From the NCBI GenBank assembly GCA_963815475.1, contig CAWFHD010000003.1, forward strand, positions 5,952,001 to 6,016,000: a stretch of 64,000 bases of DNA, given 5' to 3'. This document shows positions 27,824 through 36,581 of this stretch, piece after piece. The notes under the pieces were generated by a model. That model did no database searches, was not told the origin of the DNA, and saw only the letters and a list, made by a program, of their open reading frames with translations. A program made the translations under genes and the position numbers. The first letter of the stretch is position 1. The number at the start of each line of letters is the position of its first letter. Origin of the DNA: Sulfopaludibacter sp963815475 (GTDB lineage Bacteria > Acidobacteriota > Terriglobia > Bryobacterales > Bryobacteraceae).

Positions 27824-28012
27824 ATGACGTTTTTGCGCAACTTTTGGAATGACGAACAAGGGCAGGATCTCATCGAATATACCCTGCTCATGGCGTTTGT
27901 GGCTCTTGCTTCGGCAGCGCTGTTCCTGGGCGCCGGCGGCAGCATTAAGGGTATCTGGTCCGTCACGAACAGCCAGCTCGCGGCCGCCAGCTCGATGTCA
28001 ACCCCGAGCTAG
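27824..28012 (+). CDS. flp: Flp/Fap-type (type IVb) prepilin
   Basis: The 62-residue prepilin has a short polar leader (MTFLRNFWNDEQG) and the class IVb cleavage site after Gly13, leaving QDLIEYTLL with Glu at +5 and Tyr at +6, the Flp signature. A single hydrophobic helix follows (LLMAFVALASAALFLGAGGSI). After removal of the leader by a prepilin peptidase (not in this window), it would polymerise into the Flp pilus on the outer surface. An AGGAG site lies 8 bases before the ATG. A strong hairpin follows the stop codon and probably protects this abundant mRNA. Confidence 0.92.
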   Translation: MTFLRNFWNDEQGQDLIEYTLLMAFVALASAALFLGAGGSIKGIWSVTNSQLAAASSMSTPS

Positions 28013-28020
28013 TAGACCGG

Positions 28021-28064
28021 GCGGGGCATGCTTTACGTCGACCGTGGGGTATTGCATGTCCCGC
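28021..28064 (+). promoter_or_regulatory. Stem-loop behind the pilin gene
   Basis: GCGGGGCATGC (28021-28031) pairs with GCATGTCCCGC (28054-28064), with one G-U pair. There is no proper T-run. It sits 9 bases after the flp stop and before cpaB, as expected for a partial terminator or an RNA-stabilising hairpin that keeps pilin mRNA in excess over assembly genes. A further stem (CAACGGA/TCCGTTG) lies near 28187-28216. Confidence 0.55.
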
Positions 28065-28253
28065 TTGATTTCGATTTCGGGTCTCTGCCGGTGGGAGATC
28101 CGTGGCGATTGGGCGCCGCAACGCGAACAATAGAACAAAATCGGAGGCGTTGCGGCTCATTTTTCAGGCCGGTAAAGAGGAATAGCAACGGAGATCTCTA
28201 GTAGGAAATCCGTTGCCGGGACTAGTGGCCGATACGGTATTAGGGAACAAGCA

Positions 28254-29159
28254 ATGAATAAGAGATTTGTGGGCGTACTCATTTTCGCTTTCGTAGTCGC
28301 ATCAGTCGCCAGCCTGTTGCTCTACAAGATGCTCGTCAACAGGCCGACCACAGCCAAAGCTGCGGCTCCGGTGACGACACAGGTGGTTCTTGCCGCCCGC
28401 GATCTCGAGGTCGGGACGGTGCTGAAGGAAGAAGATGTAAAGCTGACTCCTTGGTCCGGCGCCATGCCCCAGGGAGCCATTATTAAGGCTTCGGACGTGG
28501 TGGGTCGCGGCATCATCGCTCCCACTTACGCCAAGGAGCCCCTCATTGAGTCGCGCCTGGCGCCGAAAGGCGCGGGGGGCGGCCTGGCTTCCATGATTCC
28601 TCCCGGACTCCGCGCTGTGGCGGTTCGTGTGAACGAAGTGGTGGGCGTCGCCGGATTTGTAGTGGCCGGCATGCGCGTCGACGTATTAATCTCGGGCTCA
28701 AGTCCCAGAGTGCAGGGCAACCTGGGCACTCTCACCCGGACTTTGCTGCAGAATATCGAAGTGCTCTCGGCCGGTCAGGACTTCAAGAAAGACAACGAAG
28801 GCAAGCCGATCTCGGTGCAGGTGGTGAACCTGCTGGTGACTCCTGAGCAGGCCGAACAACTCAGCCTGGCATCGAGCAACACCACAATCCAATTGGTGCT
28901 GCGCAATCCGCTGGATCGCGTGATCGCTAAGACACCCGGCACGGCCGTGGCGAAACTTTTCGATGGCGGAAGGCTGACACTGGACTCGGAGAATCCCAAT
29001 ACCAACTCCAGACCTGCGCCGGTTCGCCGGCGTGAATCAACGCCAACTCCTGTGGTCCGCGATGTTCCGCCGCCCAAGAGAGAAACGCCCTTCGTGATGG
29101 AGATTATCCGGGGCACAACCAAGTCTGAAACCAAGTTCGACAACGGGGGGGGTAAGTAA
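28254..29159 (+). CDS. cpaB: Tad pilus assembly protein CpaB/RcpC
   Basis: The 301-residue protein has an N-terminal membrane anchor (GVLIFAFVVASVASLLLYKML). A SAF domain (about 42-105, 'VVLAARDLEVGTVLKEEDVKLTPW...VVGRGIIAPTYAKEPLIESRL') is followed by the RcpC-type periplasmic domain ('SMIPPGLRAVAVRVNEVVGVAGFVVAGMRVDVLI', 'LLQNIEVLSAG', 'NLLVTPEQAEQLSLASSNTTIQLVLRNP'). It probably acts with the secretin in the cell envelope. A Pro/Arg-rich tail is present. It lies directly upstream of cpaC with no gap, as in other Tad loci. Confidence 0.92.
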   Translation: MNKRFVGVLIFAFVVASVASLLLYKMLVNRPTTAKAAAPVTTQVVLAARDLEVGTVLKEEDVKLTPWSGAMPQGAIIKASDVVGRGIIAPTYAKEPLIESRLAPKGAGGGLASMIPPGLRAVAVRVNEVVGVAGFVVAGMRVDVLISGSSPRVQGNLGTLTRTLLQNIEVLSAGQDFKKDNEGKPISVQVVNLLVTPEQAEQLSLASSNTTIQLVLRNPLDRVIAKTPGTAVAKLFDGGRLTLDSENPNTNSRPAPVRRRESTPTPVVRDVPPPKRETPFVMEIIRGTTKSETKFDNGGGK

Positions 29160-30767
29160 GTGTTTAATCTTCGCAACATTGCCAGCGCTCTGATCACGGC
29201 TGCATGCATGGGCGCGCTGGTGCAGGTATCTTTAGGCGCCGATCCCGCCCCGGTGGCTCCAGCCGAACCCAAGACCAGCCTGGCGAAACCGGAAGACCAG
29301 AAGCCGGCCGACAAACCCGCGGACCAGCAGCCATCGTCCGTCATCGCCGGCAAGTTGATGGTGACTGTCGGCATGTCGATTACAATCGACAGCCCGCTGA
29401 ATATCCAGCGTATCTATATCGCCAACGACACTCTTGCCGAGGCAGTGGCGATTACCCCCAAGGAAGTGCTGATCACCGGTAAGGGCGCGGGCGTCACTAC
29501 CCTGATCGTATGGCAGCTCAATGGAGCCCGCCTGGTTTACGAACTGAATGTGCGTGTCAGCCCCCTGCGGCTGGAAGCGGTCCGGCAGCAGGTAGCGCGC
29601 GAGTTTCCCGACGCCGACATCAACATCACGATGGATAACGACGTGACCTTCGTGCGCGGCACCGTGAAGGACGTAATATCGGCGGATCGTGTGATGGCGA
29701 TTGCGAGCACGCTTGGCAAGTCAGTGAACCTGCTGCGCGTGGATGTGCCCGCGGAAGAGCCGCAGATCATGCTGCGAGTGCGCTTCGCGGATGTCGACCG
29801 GTCGTTCAGCCGCAACCTGGGCGTCAACCTGGCCAACGGTTCGTTCAACAATATCAGCGCCATCGGCACGGGCTTCCCCATCAGCCAGGATGGCGGAGGG
29901 AGCTTTAACCTCTCCAACGTGGTCAACATTCTTCTGGCGCGCAAAGACATCAACCTGGTTGCCGCTATTCAGGCGCTGGAATCGAAGAACATGCTCCAGA
30001 CGCTGGCCGAGCCCAATGTGATGGCGACGAACGGCAAGCCCGCCAGTTTCCTGGCCGGCGGCGAGTATCCCTATCCCATGATTCAGCCTTCAGCCACCGC
30101 CGCCACCGTGACCATCGCGTTCAAGGAATATGGCGTGCGCCTGAACTTCCTGCCCACGATAACCCCGCGCGGCACCATTCACCTGATGGTGAGTCCGGAA
30201 GTGAGTTCGCTCGACTTCACCAACTCGGTGACCATTGAAGGGTTCACCATCCCCGGACTGTCTACCCGGCGAGTCACCACCGACATCGAACTGGAGAGCG
30301 GCCAGAGCTTCGTAATCGCCGGCCTGCTGGATAAGCAGGTGACGGAGACATTCTCCAAGATTCCGGGAATCGGCAACATCCCGGTCCTGGGCAAGCTGTT
30401 CCAGACCAAGACTATCAACAAGAACAATTCCGAACTACTGGTGATCATCACCCCCGAGATCGTGCGGCCGATTCCGACCGGCATGCCGATCCCCGAACTG
30501 AAGTTCACCACGCCGTTCATGTCCGACAATTCCAATATTCCGATGCGCCAACCGGGCATGGACAAGACAGGGCCGGTGCCGACGCATCCCGCGACGGAAT
30601 CGATGCCAGTCGAGCAACTGATCCAGGTACAGCGGCAGGGCCAGCAGTCACCGACCCCCTCCACGCCGCAGCAGCAGATGCCGTATCAGAATCAGCCCAT
30701 AAACCCGCAACCCGGCCAAGGGCAATCCGCTCCTCCCGTGAAGCAGGATCCGGGAGGGGCCAAGTGA
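29160..30767 (+). CDS. cpaC: Tad pilus secretin CpaC/RcpA
   Basis: The 535-residue outer-membrane channel of the Tad system starts at a GTG directly after the cpaB stop. It has a signal peptide, a Pro/Lys-rich linker, the secretin N-terminal domain ('GKLMVTVGMSITIDSPLNIQRIYIANDTLAEAVAITPKEVLITGKGAG', about 60-130), a BON-like part, and the secretin core (about 200-440, 'IMLRVRFADVDRSFSRNLGVN', 'SFLAGGEYPYP', 'LNFLPTITPRGTIHLMVSPEVS', 'LSTRRVTTDIELESGQSFVIAGLL', 'SELLVIITPEIV'). The C-terminus is a Gln/Pro-rich low-complexity tail. It forms the pore through which the Flp pilus passes. Confidence 0.93.
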   Translation: MFNLRNIASALITAACMGALVQVSLGADPAPVAPAEPKTSLAKPEDQKPADKPADQQPSSVIAGKLMVTVGMSITIDSPLNIQRIYIANDTLAEAVAITPKEVLITGKGAGVTTLIVWQLNGARLVYELNVRVSPLRLEAVRQQVAREFPDADINITMDNDVTFVRGTVKDVISADRVMAIASTLGKSVNLLRVDVPAEEPQIMLRVRFADVDRSFSRNLGVNLANGSFNNISAIGTGFPISQDGGGSFNLSNVVNILLARKDINLVAAIQALESKNMLQTLAEPNVMATNGKPASFLAGGEYPYPMIQPSATAATVTIAFKEYGVRLNFLPTITPRGTIHLMVSPEVSSLDFTNSVTIEGFTIPGLSTRRVTTDIELESGQSFVIAGLLDKQVTETFSKIPGIGNIPVLGKLFQTKTINKNNSELLVIITPEIVRPIPTGMPIPELKFTTPFMSDNSNIPMRQPGMDKTGPVPTHPATESMPVEQLIQVQRQGQQSPTPSTPQQQMPYQNQPINPQPGQGQSAPPVKQDPGGAK

Positions 30768-30802
30768 CGACCTCTCAGTGCCGCGCTACCGGAGAGATCT
30801 AA

Positions 30803-31984
30803 ATGTATCCGCTAACTATCGGTCTTGCGATCGAGAACCGCGATCTCCAGGAGCAGACACAGGCCTGTCTTTCGGGCCTTCCGTTCCGCATCATCGTGGA
30901 GCACCAGGATCTCGGCGACATGACGAATTTCCTGGATCGCCTGGAGCGTATGCGGCCGGACGTTGTTCTGGTCGATATCAGCGGCTGGAAGGAGCCGCTC
31001 GAAACCCTGGTGAATTCCATTCGCAATGCCATCGGCGACCCGATGATCATTGCGTTGAATACGAGCACGGACGCTGACGCCATTCTCTCGGTGCTGCGCG
31101 CCGGCATCAACGAATATCTCTCGCCGCCGCTGCAGGAGCCGCTCCGCAAGGCGCTGGAAAAGCGCTCGGCCGACCGCAGTCGCCGTAGCACCAATGGTGT
31201 AAAGGGCGCAGGCAAGGCTTTCGGTTTCATGTCCGCCAAGGGCGGCTGCGGCGCTACCACGCTGGTCACCCACATCGCCGCGGAACTGGGCCGGCAGAAC
31301 CAGAAGGTTCTGCTTTGCGACCTGGACCTGGACGCCGGCATGGTCGGCTTCATCACCAAGACCAAGGCCGTCTACTCCATTCTGGATGCGGTGAACAACC
31401 TGCATCGCCTGGACATCCATTACTGGAAGGCCCTGGTGTCGAACGGAATTCCCGGAGTTGAAATCGTCTCCTCGCCGCTGGCATTGGCTTCCAAGCAGCA
31501 GCCTAAGGACGAACAGATCCGCCACGTTCTGGCGTTCGCCCGGCCGCACTACGATTGGACGCTCGTCGATCTCGGCCGCAGCCTGAGCCGCATGGCGATG
31601 GCGGCGCTGGAAGAAATCGACGAGGCATGCCTGGTGACTACGCTGGAAGTGCCGGCGCTGCACCAGTCCAAGCAGATCATCCAGACGCTGCTGGATAGCG
31701 GCTATGGCAAGAACCGCATCAAACTGATTCTGAACCGGGCCCCCAAGCGCCTCGACATTACGCCGGGCGAGTTGGAAAAGATGCTCGGCATTCCGATCTT
31801 TTGCATGATTCCCAACGACTATCCGGAACTGTATGAAACTTACGCCGAAGGGCGCATGTTGAACCGCAGCTCCGACTTGGGCAAGAACATCGCCAGGCTC
31901 GCTCTGAAACTGTCGAACCTGGAAGAAGACAAGACGGTTACGGCGAACAGCGCGAAGAAGCGGTTTGCCTTTCTGGGGAAATAA
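30803..31984 (+). CDS. cpaE: Pilus assembly protein CpaE/TadZ, MinD-like ATPase
   Basis: The 393-residue protein begins with a receiver-like domain (about 1-125) lacking a clear full phosphorylation triad. It is followed by a MinD/ParA-like P-loop domain with the deviant Walker A 'SAKGGCGATTLVTHIAAELG' (about 145), 'VLLCDLDLDAGMVGF' and 'WTLVDLGRSLSRMA'. TadZ proteins localise the Tad machine to a cell pole or site. The start follows cpaC by 35 bases. The layout cpaE-cpaF-tadB-tadC is standard. Confidence 0.92.
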   Translation: MYPLTIGLAIENRDLQEQTQACLSGLPFRIIVEHQDLGDMTNFLDRLERMRPDVVLVDISGWKEPLETLVNSIRNAIGDPMIIALNTSTDADAILSVLRAGINEYLSPPLQEPLRKALEKRSADRSRRSTNGVKGAGKAFGFMSAKGGCGATTLVTHIAAELGRQNQKVLLCDLDLDAGMVGFITKTKAVYSILDAVNNLHRLDIHYWKALVSNGIPGVEIVSSPLALASKQQPKDEQIRHVLAFARPHYDWTLVDLGRSLSRMAMAALEEIDEACLVTTLEVPALHQSKQIIQTLLDSGYGKNRIKLILNRAPKRLDITPGELEKMLGIPIFCMIPNDYPELYETYAEGRMLNRSSDLGKNIARLALKLSNLEEDKTVTANSAKKRFAFLGK

Positions 31985-32038
31985 CAAATAAGGGCGGGAC
32001 CGGGGAACTCGCGGCCGGCCGAGAGACGAGAAAATACT

Positions 32039-33400
32039 ATGCCAGCAGTACTGGATTCGCATTCGAGACCGGGCGAGAATCGGGAGACCGGCTGGGTCAA
32101 TCGACTCTTCAACCGAGATGGCTACACGCCTGAATATCAGGAACTGAAGTTCACTCTTCACCGGAAGCTTCTGGATCGCATCAACCTGGAAGCGTTGTCG
32201 TCGATGGCGGGCGAGCGTGTGCGCGCGGAAATTCGCGCGGCGGTTGCCAAGCTGGTGGAAGAAGAGAAGACGCCTCTCAGCCTGGTGGAGAAAGACCGGG
32301 TCATCGAAGAAATTCTGGATGAGGTATTCGGTCTTGGTCCTCTGGAGCCGCTGCTGCAAGATCCAACCGTCAGCGACATTCTGGTCACCACGCCGCACCT
32401 GGTATACGTAGAACGCGGCGGTAAACTTTACCGCACGCCGGTGGAATTCAAGGACGATTCCCACCTGCTGCGCATCATCGAAAAAGTGGTTTCGCGAGTG
32501 GGACGCCGCGTGGATGAATCCTCGCCGCTGGTGGACGCCCGCCTGCCCGATGGCTCCCGTGTCAACGCCGCCATACCGCCGGTGGCGGTGGATGGTCCGC
32601 TGCTCTCGATCCGCCGATTTGGCCGCCATGCCCTGAAGGGCGAAGACCTGGTGGCGAAACTGGCCATGACCGAAGGCATGCTGGAACTGCTCAAGGGCTG
32701 CGTCAAGGCCCGTTTGAACATCCTGATCTGCGGCGGCACCGGTTCCGGTAAGACGACGCTGCTCAACGCGCTCTCCTCCTACATTCCGGAAGACGAGCGC
32801 ATTGTCACCATCGAAGACGCGGCCGAATTGCGGCTGCAGCAGACTCACGTAGCGCGCATGGAAACGCGCCCGGCCAACGTGGAAGGCACCGGCGCCATCC
32901 ACATCCGGCAACTCGTCATCAATGCCCTCCGTATGCGTCCCGACCGCATCATCGTCGGTGAAGTCCGCGCGGATGAGGCCCTGGACATGTTGCAGGCCAT
33001 GAACACGGGCCACGATGGATCGCTCACCACCATCCACGCCAACAACCCCCGCGACGGTCTGGGCCGCCTCGAGGTGATGGTCGGCATGGCCAACGCCAAC
33101 ATGGGAATCCGCTCGATTCGCCAGCAGATCGCATCGGCCGTGGATTTGTTCGTGCAGACCTCGCGCTTCAGCGACGGCACCCGCCGCATTACCCACATCA
33201 CCGAAGTGGTCGGCATGGAACAGGACATCATCACGCTGCAGGACATATTCCTGTTCGAAAAGACCGGTATCACCGAATCCGGCAAGGTCATGGGCCGATT
33301 CCGGGCCACGGGAATCCGTCCTAAGTTCTACGAGCGGCTCAAGCAGTCGGGCATCGCTCTGGCGCCGCAGTTGTTCCAAACTGTGGTGGAGATCAGCTAA
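32039..33400 (+). CDS. cpaF: Tad secretion ATPase CpaF/TadA
   Basis: The 453-residue type II/IV-secretion family ATPase powers pilus assembly on the cytoplasmic face. An N-terminal helical domain ('KFTLHRKLLDRINLEALSS...EEKTPLSLVEKDRVIEEILDEVFGLGPLEPLL') is followed by Walker A 'CGGTGSGKTTLLNALSS' (about 232), the Asp box 'IVTIEDAAELRL', Walker B 'RMRPDRIIVGEVRADEALDMLQAMNTGHDGSLTTIHAN' and the His box. All catalytic parts are intact. It ends one base into tadB's ATG (overlapping TAATG), indicating translational coupling. Confidence 0.95.
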   Translation: MPAVLDSHSRPGENRETGWVNRLFNRDGYTPEYQELKFTLHRKLLDRINLEALSSMAGERVRAEIRAAVAKLVEEEKTPLSLVEKDRVIEEILDEVFGLGPLEPLLQDPTVSDILVTTPHLVYVERGGKLYRTPVEFKDDSHLLRIIEKVVSRVGRRVDESSPLVDARLPDGSRVNAAIPPVAVDGPLLSIRRFGRHALKGEDLVAKLAMTEGMLELLKGCVKARLNILICGGTGSGKTTLLNALSSYIPEDERIVTIEDAAELRLQQTHVARMETRPANVEGTGAIHIRQLVINALRMRPDRIIVGEVRADEALDMLQAMNTGHDGSLTTIHANNPRDGLGRLEVMVGMANANMGIRSIRQQIASAVDLFVQTSRFSDGTRRITHITEVVGMEQDIITLQDIFLFEKTGITESGKVMGRFRATGIRPKFYERLKQSGIALAPQLFQTVVEIS

Positions 33401-34371
33401 TGCCCGTTGCAGTAATTGTTTCCTTTGTCGTCGTCTTTGCGCTCATCCTGCTCGCCGTCAGCGTGGGGTTGAAGTTCTTCGACGCGCGCCGCAGGAAACA
33501 AGTGGCCGACATGCTGCATACCGCCGCCGGCGAGCCGATGGTGGCGGTCACCAACCTTCTCAAAGAGATCGACACCGACAAGCCGACCGGCTTCAAGGCG
33601 GTGCTGAAAACGTTCCAATTCTCGCGGCACGCCCAGGAGCAGATCCAACAAGCCGGCATGTCCTGGTCGTCGACGCGCCTGATCGCCGCCATGGCTCTGG
33701 CGATGGTTCCGGGCCTGGGAATCGGCGCCCTCCTTCCGTTCATAATGAATGGACCGACCACTGGCTTGATCCTGGCGTTCGTCTTCGCGCTGATGCCTTA
33801 CTTGTATGTGAAGCATAGGCGCAAGAAGCGGCTCGACGAGTTGGAAGAGCAGTTTCCCGAAGCGCTCGATTTTCTGGCGCGCTCCATGCGGGCCGGGCAC
33901 GCCTTCTCCATCAGCCTGGAAATGCTAGGCGAGGAGTTGGCCGATCCGTTGGGCCAGGAATTCCGCGCGCTCTTCAATGAGCAGAACCTGGGCGCGCCGC
34001 TCGAATCGGCGCTGCGCAATTTCACGGAACGCGTGCCGCTGCTTGACGTTCGCTTCTTTACTTCGTCGGTGCTGCTGCAGAAGCAGACGGGCGGCAACTT
34101 AAGTGAAATCCTGTCGCGCCTGGCGTATGTGATTCGCGAGCGCTTCCGCCTGAAGGGTCAGGTGAAAGCGGCTAGCGCCCATGGGCGCCTTACCGCAACC
34201 ATTCTTACTTTGCTGCCGGTAGCCACGATGTTGGGCTTGCTGGTAGTGGCTCCTGGATATCTGCAGGGCATGGCCGAAGATCCTGACGGCAAGTTCATGA
34301 TCGGCGGCGCGATCGTGGCCCAGATCCTGGGAAATTTCTTTATTAAGAAGATCATCAACATCAAGGTGTGA
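33400..34371 (+). CDS. tadB: Tad inner-membrane platform protein TadB
   Basis: The 323-residue protein has a type II secretion F domain. The N-terminal helix (VAVIVSFVVVFALILLAVSVGL) and two more lead to a cytoplasmic domain ('RRKKRLDELEEQFPEALDFLARSMRAGHAFSISLEMLGEELADPLGQEF' and 'TSSVLLQKQTGGNLSEILSRLAYVIRERFRLKGQVKAASAHGR'). Two C-terminal membrane helices follow. TadB and TadC form the platform driven by CpaF. Overlap with cpaF and a one-base gap to tadC show a single operon. Confidence 0.93.
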   Translation: MPVAVIVSFVVVFALILLAVSVGLKFFDARRRKQVADMLHTAAGEPMVAVTNLLKEIDTDKPTGFKAVLKTFQFSRHAQEQIQQAGMSWSSTRLIAAMALAMVPGLGIGALLPFIMNGPTTGLILAFVFALMPYLYVKHRRKKRLDELEEQFPEALDFLARSMRAGHAFSISLEMLGEELADPLGQEFRALFNEQNLGAPLESALRNFTERVPLLDVRFFTSSVLLQKQTGGNLSEILSRLAYVIRERFRLKGQVKAASAHGRLTATILTLLPVATMLGLLVVAPGYLQGMAEDPDGKFMIGGAIVAQILGNFFIKKIINIKV

Positions 34372-34372
34372 T

Positions 34373-35310
34373 ATGGATTCCCCAATAATTTTTTCCATCT
34401 GCGCATTTCTGATGTTGATGCTGCTGCTCACCTGGGTGGGCTACCGCATCTTCTACAAGCCGGGCAAAATGCTGCGGCAACTCGGACGCCCCGTCATTAC
34501 CCAGCATCGCGTGGTGGCTGATGGCGGCGAACCGGAATCCAGCACCATAGTCACGTTTCTGCAGCAACTGGGCCAGCGCCTCCCGTCTTCGGAAGCGGAA
34601 TCGGCCACCCTGCGCGGCGACCTGATGCGCGCCGGTTTCCGCTCGGAAAATGCAGCTCCGGTGTTTTACGGCCTGCGAATCGTCACGACGCTTCTGATGC
34701 TGGCTCTGAGCATCATGCTCGAGCCCAAGATGCCGCCGAACCCGATGATGAAGATGGCCCTGCTGGCTTCCGGGTGCGCGGCGGCTGGATTCTTCCGCGA
34801 TTCTTCCTGGAAAAAAAGGTTGCCAAGCGCCAACTCATCGTGAAGCTCTCTTTGCCGGATGCGCTCGATTTGCTGGTGGTATCGGTGGAAGCCGGGTTGG
34901 GACTCGATCAGGCGATTCAGCACGTGGCGAAAGAGCTGCAAGTCAGCCATCCGCAATTGAGCGAAGAAATGTCGCTGGTAACACTCGAAATGCGCGCCGG
35001 CAAGCGCCGTTCCGAAGCCCTGCGCAATTTCGCGGAGCGCACCGGCGAATCCGAAGTCAAGAAGCTTGTTGCCATTCTGATTCAGAACGACCGGTTCGGC
35101 ACCAGCATGGGCGAGAGTCTGCGCCAACACTCCGATTTCCTGCGTGTGAAACGCCGCCAGGAAGCCGAAGAGCGCGCCGGCAAAGTGGGCGTCAAGCTCG
35201 TCTTCCCGATTTTCTTTTTCATTCTGCCTTCGATGCTGATTGTCGCTGCAGGCCCAGGCATTTTGCAGATTTTCAAATACCTGTTCCCGATGATGAAGTC
35301 CATCGGATAA
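34373..35310 (+). pseudogene. tadC: Tad inner-membrane platform protein TadC, one-base frameshift
   Basis: The first frame (34373 to about 34796) gives the N-terminal helix, a cytoplasmic part ending 'GDLMRAGFRSENAAPVFYGLRIVTT', and helices up to 'LASGCAAAGFF'. The rest, 'LPRFFLEKKVAKRQLIVKLSLPDALDLLVVSVEAGLGLDQAIQHVAKEL...TGESEVKKLVAILIQNDRFGTSMGESLRQHSDFLR', is in another frame. Adding one base near 34796 gives a single 312-residue protein of normal length. TadC is needed for pilus assembly, so either the locus is off in this strain or the sequence has an error here. The break is not in a homopolymer, although a run of seven A lies 16 bases downstream. Confidence 0.85.
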
Positions 35311-35329
35311 AGAAAGGAGACCAAACGAT

Positions 35330-35428
35330 ATGGACAACACAGCAATTCAGGGCGTGATCTGGCTGATCGCCGGTGGCGCAATGTACCTGTTCCTCCGCCG
35401 TCGCCGCGCTCGCCGCAGTTCCCGGTAG
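35330..35428 (+). CDS. Tiny single-span membrane peptide, first of a pair
   Basis: The 32-codon gene has an AAAGGAG site 10 bases before its ATG. The product is D-N-T-A-I-Q-G-V-I-W-L at the N-terminus, then a hydrophobic segment (IWLIAGGAMYLFL) and an Arg-rich tail (RRRRARRSSR). By the positive-inside rule the tail stays in the cytoplasm. It lies 19 bases after tadC in the same transcription unit. It shares A-I-Q-G-x-I-W-L, a membrane span and a basic tail with the next small gene, so it is unlikely to be chance. The function is unknown. It might be a small regulator of the Tad platform. Confidence 0.6.
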   Translation: MDNTAIQGVIWLIAGGAMYLFLRRRRARRSSR

Positions 35429-35543
35429 CGGTTGGTTGGGTGTGCTCACGCGCGCTACTCAGCGGCGCCGGTTCGGGCCCGCGACCGTATGTGGGACGGT
35501 ATGAGCAGTGCGATGTGAACAGAGTTTATGAAAGGAGAATGGC

Positions 35544-35639
35544 ATGGAGCTCGCGATTCAAGGATCAATTTGGCTTGGAGCGGGAGTGACGCTTGTAATG
35601 CTGCTTTCGCGCCGGCGCAAGCGTCGGGTTATTCAGTAA
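35544..35639 (+). CDS. Tiny single-span membrane peptide, second of a pair
   Basis: The 31-codon gene has an AAAGGAG site 6 bases before its ATG. The product (MELAIQGSIWLGAGVTLVML, then a basic tail with RRRKRR) matches the preceding peptide in the A-I-Q-G-x-I-W-L motif, the single span and the cationic end, but the nucleotide sequences differ, implying conserved protein rather than recent duplication. It is followed 16 bases later by a strong intrinsic terminator and so closes the tad operon. The role is unknown. Confidence 0.6.
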   Translation: MELAIQGSIWLGAGVTLVMLLSRRRKRRVIQ

Positions 35640-35654
35640 TGTCCATCTACTAGC

Positions 35655-35718
35655 GGCTGGCGGAAAATCACAGCCGGTGGCTCCACCCACGTTGGAATTC
35701 CGCCAGCCTTGTTTTTTT
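35655..35718 (+). terminator. Intrinsic terminator of the tad operon
   Basis: GGCTGGCGGAA (35655-35665) pairs exactly with TTCCGCCAGCC (35698-35708), followed by TTG and seven T. A second small hairpin (GGTGG/CCACC) sits inside the loop. It ends directly at the next start codon, which argues against earlier starts for that gene. Confidence 0.9.
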
Positions 35719-36576
35719 ATGTCAATTGGGACCCTGATCGGAAAGCAAAACCCGGATGGAGGCTGGCCGTATGTTCGCGGCGGCTCCTGGACAGAACCTT
35801 CAGTCTATGCAGTCATGGCGATGTTGGAAGCCGGCGAGACGGAATCGGCCCGCCGCGGTCTCCAGTGGATCCAGGGTTCGCAGCGTTCCGATGGCGGTTG
35901 GGCGCCTCGTCGCGGCATCGACCAGAGCACTTGGGTGACGGCCCTTGTGGCTCTCCTCCCCGAAGAGCGCTTGAAACCCGGAATGCATCGCCGGGCGATC
36001 GAGTGGCTGGTGAGCATCACAGGCGGCGAATCGACTCCTATATATCGGTTCCGGCAGTGGCTGCTCGGGATTCCGACACCCCAGGAGCAGGAGTTTCCCG
36101 GCTGGCCGTGGGTGCCGGGCACAGCCGCATGGGTGGGTCCGACTTCGCTGGCTCTCATGGCTCTGGCAAAAGAGAATGGCCGGCGGCCGTCGGCAGCGAT
36201 GGCTCACAGAATCGAGCAGGGCCGTAACTTTCTCTTGCGCCGGATGTGCCACGAGGGTGGCTGGAATCACGGAGCCCCGCGCGCCCTCGGTTACGAATCG
36301 CGGGCCTATCCCGAAACCACGGGTATGGCACTGGCCGCCCTGCGTGGCTGCCGCGCGCCGCAGGTGCAGGTGGCGGTGGATGTTGCGCGCCGCTTTCTGG
36401 TGGATTGCCATTCGGCCGATGCTTTAAACTGGCTGCGCCTCGGTCTGCTTGCGCAAGGACAGATGCCTCCAGGTTATTGCCCGGCTCCGGAGCTGGCTTA
36501 TCGAACGGTTCCCGAGAACTCGCTGGAAGTTCTTGTGAGCAACGTGGAAGCCGGACGGGATACGTTTTGGGGTTGA
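35719..36576 (+). CDS. Alpha/alpha-toroid protein with prenyltransferase/squalene-cyclase-like repeats
   Basis: The 285-residue protein starts at ATG 35719, because the upstream part of the frame lies in the terminator hairpin. It has the repeat pattern of the toroid fold: 'GKQNPDGGWPYVRGG', 'IQGSQRSDGGWAPRRG', 'MCHEGGWNHGAPRALG', with Gln/Gly-Gly-Trp turns, and 'PETTGMALAALRG'. The catalytic Asp motif of cyclases (DxDD) is not seen, and the protein is about half the size of a hopene cyclase. It is thus a non-cyclase relative of unknown job, perhaps a binding or scaffold protein. It is followed after 5 bases by the DUF362 gene, so it starts a new operon behind the tad genes. Confidence 0.65.
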   Translation: MSIGTLIGKQNPDGGWPYVRGGSWTEPSVYAVMAMLEAGETESARRGLQWIQGSQRSDGGWAPRRGIDQSTWVTALVALLPEERLKPGMHRRAIEWLVSITGGESTPIYRFRQWLLGIPTPQEQEFPGWPWVPGTAAWVGPTSLALMALAKENGRRPSAAMAHRIEQGRNFLLRRMCHEGGWNHGAPRALGYESRAYPETTGMALAALRGCRAPQVQVAVDVARRFLVDCHSADALNWLRLGLLAQGQMPPGYCPAPELAYRTVPENSLEVLVSNVEAGRDTFWG

Positions 36577-36581
36577 AAAGG

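Noticed and set aside
30812..33379. An 855-codon minus-strand frame across cpaE and cpaF
   Set aside because: It lies opposite two clearly recognisable genes with intact Walker motifs, has no family resemblance, and is a by-product of GC-rich codon use.
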